Shown piece after piece: positions 1 through 7,670 of a stretch of 16,138 nt of DNA. The notes under the pieces were generated by a model. It searched no databases, was not told the origin of the DNA, and saw only the letters and a program-made list of their open reading frames with translations. The DNA comes from Gammaproteobacteria bacterium. Lineage in GTDB: Bacteria > Pseudomonadota > Gammaproteobacteria > Chromatiales > Sedimenticolaceae. Positions within the stretch are counted from its first letter, which is position 1; every line of letters begins with the position of its first letter. The stretch spans positions 1 to 16,138 of the forward strand of contig JAGRHE010000045.1 of assembly GCA_020445165.1 (NCBI GenBank). Reading direction: 5' to 3'. Made by a program: the position numbers and the translations under genes.

Positions 1-375
1 CCGCTGAAGGCCCTGAACTACCTGATCCACTCGTTCGAATCCGACATCGTGATCATGGATTACCGGGTACGTGGCTTCACCCGAGACGTTAACGGCAAGA
101 AGCACTACATCGACCACAAGATCAACTCGATCCAGAACTTCCTCGCCCGTGACACGCGTGAGCGTTACCAGATGGTCGACGTGAACGTGTACCAGGAGAA
201 CATCTTCCACACCAAGATGATGCTCAAGGAGTTCGACCTCGACAGCTACCTGTTCGGCGTCGACGTCGACGATGTGGCGCCCAAGGAACAGCGCTCGATC
301 TCGGAGAAGATCCGCCGCGAAATGCTCGAGATCTTCTACGGCCGCAACATCTCGCGTTCCATGAAGCTGTCCTGA
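1..375 (+). CDS. speD: S-adenosylmethionine decarboxylase proenzyme, C-terminal part (5' end outside window)
   Basis: Frame 1 is open from the first base to a TGA at 373-375, giving the last 124 residues of a protein whose start lies upstream. The text ([20 protein letters not shown] at the start, then [20 protein letters not shown], and later the [20 protein letters not shown] block) is what I recognise as the C-terminal part of the Escherichia coli-type AdoMet decarboxylase. That enzyme is a pyruvoyl-dependent cytoplasmic protein that makes decarboxylated AdoMet, the aminopropyl donor for spermidine. The self-cleavage site that yields the pyruvoyl group is upstream of the window and cannot be checked. 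The ATG at 49 is internal, since the reading frame and family similarity continue before it. The gene converges with apaH; the 37-base gap has only a short hairpin (GTCGC 388-392 with GCGAC 398-402) and no T-run, so I do not call a terminator. Confidence 0.93.
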   Translation, partial: PLKALNYLIHSFESDIVIMDYRVRGFTRDVNGKKHYIDHKINSIQNFLARDTRERYQMVDVNVYQENIFHTKMMLKEFDLDSYLFGVDVDDVAPKEQRSISEKIRREMLEIFYGRNISRSMKLS

Positions 376-412
376 GGCAGCACGCCGGTCGCTCGCCGCG
401 ACAGGGTCGGGT

Positions 413-1252
413 TCAGGCGAAGCGTCCCGGGTTCTGCCAGCCGGGGCAGGGTCGCGAGTGGCGTTGCGGGGGATCGGTATCCAGTCGCAGCAGCGTCAGT
501 GCGCCACCCCACAGGCAGCCGGTGTCCAGTGCCCAGACGTCGTTGCGTGCGACGTAGCCCAGGGTCGACCAGTGACCGAACACGATGCGTTGGCCGCGGG
601 TCGCGCGCTGCGGGTGGTCGAACCAGGGTATGCGGCGCCCCATCTGGCTACCGGGCGGGCCCTTCTCCTTCAGCGCCAGGCGGCCATCCGGCTCGCAGAA
701 CCGCAGGCGGGTCAGGCAGTTGGTGATGTAGCGCCAGCGCTCGATGCCGTGCAGGTTCTCGTCCCAGTCGTTCGGCTTGTTGCCGTACATGTGCATGAAG
801 TAGTTGCGGTGACCGGGGCCGCGCAACACCCGCTCGACCTCGCTCGCGCAGGCGAGCGTAGTGGCAAGGTCCCATTGCGGAGGCAGGCCGGCGTGCACCA
901 TCAGGAAACCGAGATCGGGGTCGTGATGGGCGAGCGGGCGATGGCGCAGCCAGTCGAGCAGTTGGTCGCGGTCACTCGCGGCCAGGATCGGGGCCAGGGT
1001 CGGTTCGGACTCGTTCTTCGGGTTGCCGGCGGCGAGGGCGAGCAGGTGCAGGTCGTGATTGCCGAGCACGCACACGGCGGCATCGCCGAGTCCGCGGATG
1101 AAGCGCAACACCTCGAGTGACTTCGGCCCGCGGTTGACCAGGTCGCCGACACACCACAAACGGTCACGGGCAGGATCGAAACCAACCTCGTCGAGGACGC
1201 CTACCAGTTCGTCGTGACATCCCTGGATGTCGCCGACGGCATAAACCGCCAT
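413..1252 (-). CDS. apaH: Bis(5'-nucleosyl)-tetraphosphatase, symmetrical (diadenosine tetraphosphatase)
   Basis: A 279-residue protein, close to the usual ApaH length of about 275-280. It hydrolyses Ap4A to two ADP in the cytoplasm, limiting alarmone build-up and Np4-capped RNA. The metallophosphoesterase motifs are present in order: GDIQGCHDE from residue 7, GDLVNRGP from 36, GNHDLHLL from 64, VHAGLPPQWD from 119, and FGHWSTLGY from 225. The ATG at 1252 begins MAVYAVGDIQG, which puts the first motif at its standard distance; the longer open frame upstream overlaps apaG and is not family-like. The start lies 19 bases after the apaG stop, and its ribosome site (GGGGCC) is poor, so translation following on from apaG is likely. 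The apaG-apaH order is conserved in Gammaproteobacteria. The last 20 or so residues (rich in P, R and Q) are less conserved. Confidence 0.96.
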   Translation of the reverse strand: MAVYAVGDIQGCHDELVGVLDEVGFDPARDRLWCVGDLVNRGPKSLEVLRFIRGLGDAAVCVLGNHDLHLLALAAGNPKNESEPTLAPILAASDRDQLLDWLRHRPLAHHDPDLGFLMVHAGLPPQWDLATTLACASEVERVLRGPGHRNYFMHMYGNKPNDWDENLHGIERWRYITNCLTRLRFCEPDGRLALKEKGPPGSQMGRRIPWFDHPQRATRGQRIVFGHWSTLGYVARNDVWALDTGCLWGGALTLLRLDTDPPQRHSRPCPGWQNPGRFA

Positions 1253-1271
1253 CTGTCCGGCCCCGCGGTGT

Positions 1272-1655
1272 TCAGTGCAGTACCCGCGGTACCGCCAGCG
1301 AGAAACGGTCGATCGGCGCCATGAAGGACTCGCCGTTGTCGGCGACCATTTCGTACTCGCCTTCCATCGTGCCGACCGGCGTCTCGAGCACGGTGCCACT
1401 GGTGTAGCGGAACACCTCGCCCGGCTGCAGGTGAGGCTGTTCACCGACCACGCCTTCGCCCCGCACTTCCTGGATCTTGCCGTTGGCGTCGGTGATCAGC
1501 CAGTGACGGTTGATCAGCTTGGCCGGCGCGCTGCCGGTATTGCTGATGGTGATGGTGTAGGCAAACACGTAGCGATCGGCGGCCGGATCGGACTGGTCGT
1601 CGATGTAGGCCGTTTCGACGCCCACGTCGATCCGGTGTAGTTCGTGCTCGTTCAT
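1272..1655 (-). CDS. apaG: ApaG domain protein (Co2+/Mg2+ efflux-associated protein)
   Basis: A 127-residue protein of the usual ApaG size, a single fibronectin-III-like beta-sandwich domain. Characteristic segments are visible: RYVFAYTITISNTGSAPAKL (residues 29-48), NRHWLITDANGKIQEVRGEG (49-68), the GVVGEQPHLQPGE turn (68-80) with its Gly-rich ApaG signature, and FRYTSGTVLETPVGTMEGEY (82-101). The biochemical role is uncertain: Salmonella CorD (ApaG) was linked to Co2+ resistance and Mg2+ efflux, and the fold suggests protein-protein contacts. I chose the ATG at 1655 (MNEHELHRI) because family similarity begins there and a GAGAG element lies 8-12 bases upstream. The open frame extends far upstream but that part is antisense to the ankyrin gene. 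It is followed by apaH in the same operon. Its usual upstream neighbour ksgA is missing here. Confidence 0.95.
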   Translation of the reverse strand: MNEHELHRIDVGVETAYIDDQSDPAADRYVFAYTITISNTGSAPAKLINRHWLITDANGKIQEVRGEGVVGEQPHLQPGEVFRYTSGTVLETPVGTMEGEYEMVADNGESFMAPIDRFSLAVPRVLH

Positions 1656-1827
1656 GGTCGGCGTTCTCTCAGGCTTTTCCGGCAAGCTACCGAGTGCGAC
1701 GCGGAAAGGCAAGACCGCGCCCTGTTCGGGGCCTGCGCTGACTTCAAGGGAGATTGCTTCCCGCCGATACGGGGAACAGGTCGGGGCCGCTGGCTGCCCC
1801 GTTTGGCAAACGACGGAGGTCCTGCAG

Positions 1828-2295
1828 GTGTACAGGATTGGAATATTGATGTTGCTCCTGGCGACCGGCAGCGTATTGGCCGAAGATGCCGGCGCCCGCC
1901 TGGTCGCCGCCGCGACCTCGGGCCGGGCGCTCGAGGTGCGTGATCTGCTGACCGAGGGGGTGGACGCGAACACCAAGAATGCCAGTGGAAGGCCGGTGAT
2001 CCTGCTGGCCGGGTTCAATGGCAACCGGCGCACGGTACGGGCGCTGCTCGCCGCTGGCGCTGACCCCAACGCGGTCGACGCCACCGGTACCTCGGCCCTG
2101 ATTGCGGCCAGCGCCCTGGGGCATTCCGAGGTCGTCGATCTGTTGATCACGGCCGGAGCCGACGTCAACCTGAAGGACGGTGCCGGCAAATCGGCTTTGG
2201 CGCGTGCCAGTCTGCGCGGCCACACCCGGGTGGTGGAAGCGCTCAAGGCCGCGGGGGCCGTCGAGGAAGAGGCCGCAGCGGCTGCGGAAAAGTAG
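1828..2295 (+). CDS. Small exported ankyrin-repeat protein
   Basis: I place the start at GTG 1828, preceded by a strong GGAGGT at 1815-1820 (7-base gap). This yields 155 residues beginning with a signal peptide (MYRIGILMLLLATGSVLA, residues 1-18, Ala-X-Ala-type end before ED). An alternative ATG at 1849 would remove half of that signal and has no comparable ribosome site. The mature part is a run of ankyrin repeats of about 33 residues: a degenerate first one (22-52), then units around 53-85, 86-118 and 119-147. Consensus pieces include LLAAGADPNAVDATGTSALI and DLLITAGADVNLKDGAGKSA. The tail is EEEAAAAAEK. Such repeats bind other proteins, probably here in the periplasm; no partner can be read from the sequence. 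It is transcribed opposite to its neighbours: convergent with pdxA (16-base gap) and divergent from apaG. It occupies the position of ksgA in the common pdxA-ksgA-apaG order. Confidence 0.88.
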   Translation: MYRIGILMLLLATGSVLAEDAGARLVAAATSGRALEVRDLLTEGVDANTKNASGRPVILLAGFNGNRRTVRALLAAGADPNAVDATGTSALIAASALGHSEVVDLLITAGADVNLKDGAGKSALARASLRGHTRVVEALKAAGAVEEEAAAAAEK

Positions 2296-2311
2296 CCGGG
2301 CAGAAGCGCGG

Positions 2312-3289
2312 TCAGCGCGTCATTTCGATCGCGCTTTCGATCGCCGCCACCAGGCTGCCCGGGTCGGCCCGGCCCGTGCCAGCCAGGTCGAGTGCCGTGC
2401 CATGGTCGACCGAGGTGCGCACGATCGGCAGACCGAGCGTGATGTTGACCGCATTGCCGAACCCCTTGTGCTTGAGCACCGGCAACCCCTGGTCGTGGTA
2501 CATCGCCAGTACCGCGTCAGCGTGATCCAGGAACGGCGTGGTGAACAGAGTGTCTGCCGGCAGTGGCCCGCGCAGGCTGATGCCCAAGCCACGCAGTTGT
2601 GACAACACCGGCTCGATCACGTCGATCTCCTCGCGTCCGAGGTGGCCGCTTTCGCCGGCATGCGGGTTCAGACCACAGACCAGGATATGCGGCTGCTCGA
2701 TCGCGAAACGCGTGCGCAGGTCGTGATCGAGGATCTGTATGACGCGTGTCAGCCGGTCAGGCGTGATCGCATCGGCGACCGCACGCAGTGGCAGGTGGGT
2801 GGTGACCAGTGCGACCCGCAGGCCGGGGCAGGCCAGCATCATCACCGGGTGGGCATCGTCGCAGCGGGCGGCCAGGTACTCGGTGTGGCCGGTGAATGGA
2901 ATGCCGGCGTCGTTGATCACGCCCTTGTGCAGCGGGGCCGTCACCATGCCCGCATAGCGCCCGTCGAGACAGCCGGTGACGGCGTGATCGAGCGTATCCA
3001 GCACATAACGCGCATTACCCGGGTCGATCTGCCCGCAGCGGGCGGGTGTCGCCAGCCGCACCGGCGCGACGTACAGAGCGCCGGCCGGTGCCGGTTGCTG
3101 CGGACTCACATCGTCCAGGGGCAGCAGTTCGATCGCGCTGCCAGTTTGCGCGGCGCGTGCACGTAGAAGATCGGGATCAGCGACCACGACCAGCGGTACC
3201 GGCCAAGACCGTTGCGCGATCTGCACGCACAGGTCGGGACCGATCCCTGCCGGCTCGCCGGCGGTCAGCGCTAGCGCGGTGCTCGGCAT
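2312..3289 (-). CDS. pdxA: 4-hydroxythreonine-4-phosphate dehydrogenase (vitamin B6 synthesis)
   Basis: A 325-residue cytoplasmic enzyme, typical for PdxA. It oxidises 4-phosphohydroxy-L-threonine with NAD(P)+; after decarboxylation the product joins deoxyxylulose phosphate (PdxJ) to form pyridoxine phosphate. Family motifs seen: [12 protein letters not shown] at 9-20, [10 protein letters not shown] at 117-126, FTGHTEYLA at 132-140, [17 protein letters not shown] at 205-221, GPLPADTLF at 241-249, and [17 protein letters not shown] at 262-278. The three metal-binding histidines correspond to H165 (TTHLPL), H210 (NPHAGE) and H265 (YHDQG). The ATG at 3289 gives the standard N-terminus and lies 12 bases after the surA stop, so the two are almost certainly co-transcribed. 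The conserved [20 protein letters not shown] stretch near the C-terminus (291-310) is complete. Confidence 0.97.
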   Translation of the reverse strand: MPSTALALTAGEPAGIGPDLCVQIAQRSWPVPLVVVADPDLLRARAAQTGSAIELLPLDDVSPQQPAPAGALYVAPVRLATPARCGQIDPGNARYVLDTLDHAVTGCLDGRYAGMVTAPLHKGVINDAGIPFTGHTEYLAARCDDAHPVMMLACPGLRVALVTTHLPLRAVADAITPDRLTRVIQILDHDLRTRFAIEQPHILVCGLNPHAGESGHLGREEIDVIEPVLSQLRGLGISLRGPLPADTLFTTPFLDHADAVLAMYHDQGLPVLKHKGFGNAVNITLGLPIVRTSVDHGTALDLAGTGRADPGSLVAAIESAIEMTR

Positions 3290-3301
3290 GTCCGGTGCGG
3301 A

Positions 3302-4645
3302 TCAGGCGCCGGTGTCGTCGAGGCGCAACTCGATGTAGGCCTCGTCGCGCAGGCGGCGCAGGTAGGCGCGCAGTGATTCCTCGGCCTTTTCGTCGCGCAC
3401 CGCTTTGCGTGCCTGGTCGCGCCGGGTCTCGTCGGTCGCATCGTAGTCACGCCGGCCGAGCACCTGCACGATATGCCAGCCGAACTGGGTCTTGAACGGA
3501 CGGCTGACCTCGTTGATGCCGAGCAGGTCCAGCTGTTCCTCGAATTCAGGAACCAGGTTGCCCGGGGTAGACCAGCCCAGCTCACCGCCGTTGATGGCCG
3601 ACGCCTTGTCATCGGAATTGGCCCGCGCCAGGGTGTCGAAATCGTCGCCGTTCACGATCCGCTCACGCAGCTGGGCCAGGCGTTCGCGGGCATCGGTATC
3701 GGAGGTGACCTCGTTGGTGCGGATCAGGATATGCCGCGCCAGTGTTTGTTGCACGATGTTGCTGTCCTTGTAGCGCACGTCGTCCAGGCGCAGGATGTGG
3801 AAGCCGGCGCTGGACGCAATCGGGCCTTCCACGTCGCCCTTGCCCATGCGCGCAACGTAGGTCTGGAACAGCGGTGGGATGCCGTTGATGTCGAGCCAGC
3901 CCAGGCTGCCTCCCTGCAATCCACTCTGGTCGTCGGAGTGCTGCTGTGCCAGGGGCGCAAAAGCCTCACCCTTGCGCAGCTGTTCAACGATCTCAGAGGC
4001 CTTCTGACGTGCCTGCTCGCGCTCATCGGCGCTCCCCTGCGGTGCCGCGATCATGATGTAGCTCAGGCTGACCGCATCCCTGCCGTCGCCACCGCTGCGT
4101 TCGAGATAGTTGTCGATCTCGGACTTGGTCACCTGGATCCGATTGGTCACCTCGCGGTTACGCAGCCGCCGGACCAGGATCTCGTCGCGCATCGAGTCGC
4201 GGAAGGTCTGGAAGTCCATGCCTTCCGCCGCCAATGCGTCGCGCAGTTCGGGTACGGTCAGGTTGTTGTTCTGGGCGATGACCTCGACGGCGCGATTGAG
4301 GGTTTCCTCGTCGGCCTCGATGCCCAGGCGCTCGGCCTCGGCCAGCTGCAACTTGTTCATGACCAGGGTGTCGAAGGCCTGCTTCTGGATTGCAGCGTTG
4401 CTCGGCATGGGCGATACACCCTGTTGCCGCAGCCGGTTCGCGATCTTGGTCGCCTCGATGCGCAGTTCGCTGAGCATGACCACGTCATCACCGACCACGG
4501 CAATGATGCGGTCGATCAATAACTCGGAGGGCGCCGCCGATGCCGGTGGTGTCAGGGTTGGCGATTGTTGTGCGTGCGCCACGGCCACGGGGCCGAACAG
4601 CAGCGCGGTGCACAATACGGATGCTAGGATCGGATTAGTCTTCAT
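3302..4645 (-). CDS. surA: Periplasmic chaperone / peptidyl-prolyl isomerase SurA
   Basis: A 447-residue protein, close to the E. coli length of about 430. SurA escorts unfolded outer-membrane proteins through the periplasm to the BAM complex. A signal peptide covers residues 1-25 (MKTNPILASVLCTALLFGPV then AVAHA before QQ). The SurA N-terminal chaperone domain runs from about 41 (ELLIDRIIAVVGDDVVMLSE) to about 170. Two parvulin domains follow: one at about 190-290 (LSYIMIAAP, GGSLGWLDINGIPPLF, SSAGFHILRLDD) and one at about 300-400 (LARHILIRT, GGELGWSTPGNLVPEFE, TQFGWHIVQVLGRR). A C-terminal helix returns to the chaperone domain. The ATG at 4645 overlaps the last 11 bases of lptD, so translation is probably coupled. 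LptD is itself a major SurA client, which makes the pairing functional. Confidence 0.97.
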   Translation of the reverse strand: MKTNPILASVLCTALLFGPVAVAHAQQSPTLTPPASAAPSELLIDRIIAVVGDDVVMLSELRIEATKIANRLRQQGVSPMPSNAAIQKQAFDTLVMNKLQLAEAERLGIEADEETLNRAVEVIAQNNNLTVPELRDALAAEGMDFQTFRDSMRDEILVRRLRNREVTNRIQVTKSEIDNYLERSGGDGRDAVSLSYIMIAAPQGSADEREQARQKASEIVEQLRKGEAFAPLAQQHSDDQSGLQGGSLGWLDINGIPPLFQTYVARMGKGDVEGPIASSAGFHILRLDDVRYKDSNIVQQTLARHILIRTNEVTSDTDARERLAQLRERIVNGDDFDTLARANSDDKASAINGGELGWSTPGNLVPEFEEQLDLLGINEVSRPFKTQFGWHIVQVLGRRDYDATDETRRDQARKAVRDEKAEESLRAYLRRLRDEAYIELRLDDTGA

Positions 4646-7523
4646 AATCAGTTCGGTAACCGTACACGCCGCGCTCCAGCGTGCTGTCGATATCGTTGCC
4701 CAGGCGGCCCAGTCCGCTGAGTTCGAGCTGTAACAGGAAGGCCAGGTTGTGATCGTCGCCGGTGCTGTCGGTGTACTTGCGCGCCACCGCGCGCACCCGC
4801 CAGCAGCAGGTGCCGTACTCCACGCCGGCAAGTGCCTCGAGCAGGCGGTCATCCTGCAGCGACCAGTAGTGCCGCCCGATCAGGCTCAGGCTCTCGCTGA
4901 CCGGCCACAGGAAGGCGAGGTCGGTCTGCTTGGTGACGCCGTCGCGCAGGCGGTAGGCCGCGTTGAACACGCGCCGCCTGTCATCGCGGTAGCTGATCTG
5001 TGCCAGCGCCTGTTCGATCGTGCCCTGCTTGCCGTCGTGGGGGTCCCACTGCAGGCCCGCGCGGCTGTACCAGTCACCACCGAGTCTGGCCGCGAGTTCG
5101 GCGACCAGGGACGAGGTCGAGTCGTCGATGGCCGCCCGGCCCGGCAATGTGACGTCGCGATCCTCGAAGTGCAGGATCTGACCGATGCTCGCGCGCAACA
5201 GTTCCCCGCCGCGCGCATCGTCGGTTACGCGCGTGGTCAGGGCCAGGGTCAGCTGGTTGGCGTCGGCGACCCGGTCCGGGCCACTGAAGCGGTTGTCGCG
5301 GAACAGGTTGTCGAAACTGAAATCGAGTTCTGCGGTATCGAACAGCGGCTGGTCGTTCTGCTCACTGCTCGGCACGTACAGGTAGAACAGGCGCGGCTCC
5401 AGGGTCTGCGTGGCCGAGTTGCCGAAGTAACTGATGGCGCGATCGAAATAGAGTCCGCTGTCCAGGCTGAGCAGGCCGGTCAGGTGCGACGGCGAATCGT
5501 CCAGTCCGGCCACCTGGTCGGTGAGCCGGTAAGTGGTGAAGTGGGCACCCACTCGCGGTTCGGCGAACCACCAGCTGTCACCCAGAGGCAGGCTGACGGC
5601 CGGCGTCAGGTCGACGCGGTGACCGCGGACCGAGTCGTTGCGATGAAAGTTCACGTATTCGGCACCGAGGTGGTAACTCAGTCCCGCGATTCCGTCCGGG
5701 CGCTCGAGGTCGAATCGGACCTGTGGCAGTCGGCTGTAGGGGCGGTCGACATCGAGGATCGCGTCGTCGAGGGTCTGGAAGTACTGCGCCCGACCGAGCA
5801 GATCCCAGGTGTCGCCATGGTAACGCAGCTCGCCGGTGCGCTCCACGTGCGTGGCGCTGGTCACCGCCAGGCTGCCGCCGAGGTCCTGGAAGTATTCATC
5901 GTCGGAGACATAATTGATGCGCAGGGCACCCTCGGTGCGCGCATTGAACTGGCTGTGGCTGTACAGCGAGGCGCTGCCCCGGCCGCCGCTGCGGTCGCGT
6001 TGCTCGCGGTCATCGGGCAGGTAATCGGCAGCCAGCGTTCCGGCGGTGGTTTCGGTCAGGAAGCGGAATTCGCCACCCAGCATCAGGCCGCGTTTCGACA
6101 TCGCGCGCGGGGTCAGCGTGAGGTCGTAGTTCTCGGCCAGGTTGAGGTAGTACGGCACGCTGACGTCGACGCCGGTGTTGCCTGAGTAGCCGACCGACGG
6201 CACCAGGACCCCCGAGCGACGGCGGTCATCGATCGGGAAGGTGAAGGTCGGCATGTACAGAATGGGGACGCCCATGAAGCGCAGGCTGGCATTGCTGGCG
6301 ACTCCGAATCCCTCGTTCTGGTCCAGGCGCAGCGATCCGGCCGTGAGCAGCCACGAGGCATCGTCTGGTGCGCAGGTGGTGTAGCTGATCTGATCGAACT
6401 CGCTGATGCCGTCGCCGAGGAAAGCCGCGCGTTCTGCATCGCCGCGCGCGCGTATCGCCGGGATCCGGTAACTGGCCCGGTCGACCCGGGCGGCGCGTGT
6501 CTCGAGCTGGTAATCGACGCTCTGCCCGGCGAAGCGGATGTCCGGTTGGGTCAGCAGGAAGCCGCCACGTGCCTGGATCCGGCCACTGCTGCGATCCAGC
6601 GTCACCTCGCTGGCGTCGAGGTTGACGCCATCCTGCACCAGGTGCACGTTGCCGCTGAATACGGCCTGTTGCGGGTCGAGCTGCGCAGTCACGGTGTCGG
6701 CCGTGATCTCGATCGAGCGGTCGCCGGTCGCAGGCGTCGGGCTCAAGCGGGTGGGCCGCAGCGGACGGCCGGTGTTCGGGCTGGGGCAGGTACCCCAGGC
6801 GATGCCGGCATCGAGGGCGCCGGCAAACGTCGCCCCCGGCACGCCGGCACGCTGGTCGGCCACCGGCTCGGTGACGGCAGTCTGCTCGGGTGGCTGCGGG
6901 GCTACTGCCGGGTCAGCGGCGACCGCCGTCGTTGCCGCGGCTGCCGGTGGCGTCAGCTGCGGCATACCTTCGGACTGGAATGCCCGGGTGGCGGCCGGCA
7001 TGCGTGCCGGCGCTGTCGTGACCGCCGGTTCCGCCGCTTCCACCGGTGCGGCTGGCGGCACCGGTTGTTCGCGGACAAAGGCGTCCGGCAGCCTGCGCGC
7101 CGGTGTCGGGGTAGCGGGCGCGGCGGGCGGCACTGGCATCGCCGCCTCCGCTGCCTCGGGTTCGGCAACTGTGGGCGCCTCGGAAGCCACCGGTTTCGTG
7201 CTTGCGCCGGCCGGTGTCAGTGGGCCTGCCGCGTCCTCGGCCGACGACGGTATCGGGGTGACCTCGCTGGCCGCCGCGGGTGCTGTATCCGGCGCAGCCT
7301 CGTCGACCGGGTCACCATGATTGACGCATTCCCAATTGACGCCGTCGGCGGCCATGCGGCAGTCCCACGCAGGCGCTCCGACAGCGACCGCCGGGGTCAT
7401 AAGCAGTGCGGCGACGCCGGCAGGGAGCAGGTTGCGCAGGCAGCGCGCAAGCGGCGTGAGCGATCCGATGGATTCAATGGCAGGCCGTGGACGGGTGTTC
7501 GCGGTCGGTTGGGTTGCCTGCAT
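4635..7523 (-). CDS. lptD: LPS-assembly protein LptD with a long Ala/Pro-rich N-terminal insertion
   Basis: A 962-residue precursor of the outer-membrane barrel that, with the lipoprotein LptE, places LPS in the outer leaflet. The start at ATG 7523 is the only suitable one before a signal sequence at about 21-50 (hydrophobic LLPAGVAALLMTPAVAVGA); no strong ribosome site is visible. After cleavage the mature end carries a WDC...WEC pair (C55, C66). Residues about 72-240 are an Ala/Pro/Thr-rich linker. An OstA/LptA-like domain follows at about 265-400 (SIEITADTVTAQLDPQQAVF, YTTCAPDDASWLL). The barrel runs from about 405 to the end, with the well-kept GVPILYMPTFTFPIDDRRRS at 418-437. Cysteines C246, C384 and the adjacent C906-C907 (YGTCCWRV) resemble the E. 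coli pattern of two long-range disulfides. E. coli LptD has 784 residues; the excess is mostly the linker. It overlaps surA by 11 bases and diverges from amgK. Confidence 0.96.
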   Translation of the reverse strand: MQATQPTANTRPRPAIESIGSLTPLARCLRNLLPAGVAALLMTPAVAVGAPAWDCRMAADGVNWECVNHGDPVDEAAPDTAPAAASEVTPIPSSAEDAAGPLTPAGASTKPVASEAPTVAEPEAAEAAMPVPPAAPATPTPARRLPDAFVREQPVPPAAPVEAAEPAVTTAPARMPAATRAFQSEGMPQLTPPAAAATTAVAADPAVAPQPPEQTAVTEPVADQRAGVPGATFAGALDAGIAWGTCPSPNTGRPLRPTRLSPTPATGDRSIEITADTVTAQLDPQQAVFSGNVHLVQDGVNLDASEVTLDRSSGRIQARGGFLLTQPDIRFAGQSVDYQLETRAARVDRASYRIPAIRARGDAERAAFLGDGISEFDQISYTTCAPDDASWLLTAGSLRLDQNEGFGVASNASLRFMGVPILYMPTFTFPIDDRRRSGVLVPSVGYSGNTGVDVSVPYYLNLAENYDLTLTPRAMSKRGLMLGGEFRFLTETTAGTLAADYLPDDREQRDRSGGRGSASLYSHSQFNARTEGALRINYVSDDEYFQDLGGSLAVTSATHVERTGELRYHGDTWDLLGRAQYFQTLDDAILDVDRPYSRLPQVRFDLERPDGIAGLSYHLGAEYVNFHRNDSVRGHRVDLTPAVSLPLGDSWWFAEPRVGAHFTTYRLTDQVAGLDDSPSHLTGLLSLDSGLYFDRAISYFGNSATQTLEPRLFYLYVPSSEQNDQPLFDTAELDFSFDNLFRDNRFSGPDRVADANQLTLALTTRVTDDARGGELLRASIGQILHFEDRDVTLPGRAAIDDSTSSLVAELAARLGGDWYSRAGLQWDPHDGKQGTIEQALAQISYRDDRRRVFNAAYRLRDGVTKQTDLAFLWPVSESLSLIGRHYWSLQDDRLLEALAGVEYGTCCWRVRAVARKYTDSTGDDHNLAFLLQLELSGLGRLGNDIDSTLERGVYGYRTDYED

Positions 7524-7670
7524 GCGTTCAGTGTCCGCGGTGGGCCGGCCTGTGCCTGCCGAAAGCCTATGGGGTGGTGCGTCGAGGGGCGGTAAAATCT
7601 CATAGAATAGGGTTTTCTTCAATTGCCGTCGGCAGTGCTTGGTGCGCTGTCGGGCACGTCGGGGTAAACC
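7524..7670. promoter_or_regulatory. Divergent lptD / amgK intergenic region with candidate -10 elements
   Basis: These 147 bases must carry promoters for lptD (minus) and amgK (plus). The AT-richest part is about 7591-7625. On the plus strand two -10-like hexamers occur, TAAAAT at 7593-7598 and TAGAAT at 7603-7608, each five of six against TATAAT, but neither has a recognisable -35 box at the right distance. I see no clear sigma-E type promoter on the lptD side, although lptD and surA belong to the sigma-E regulon in E. coli. A GGGG run at 7661-7664 is the likely amgK ribosome site. Confidence 0.35.

Noticed and set aside
388..402. Hairpin between speD and apaH as a terminator
   Set aside because: The stem has only five base pairs and there is no T-run on either strand.
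1684..1712. Possible apaG promoter on the minus strand (TTGCCT, 17 bases, TAGCTT)
   Set aside because: Only four and three of six consensus bases match; a match this weak is expected by chance.
3473..4522. 349-codon plus-strand open frame opposite surA
   Set aside because: It is antisense to a clear SurA with complete domain structure; no recognisable protein features.
6538..7595. Long open frames (260 and 349 codons) on the plus strand opposite lptD
   Set aside because: They are antisense to the Ala/Pro-rich part of lptD; GC-rich low-complexity DNA leaves several frames open, and the translations are Gly/Ala/Arg-rich without domains.
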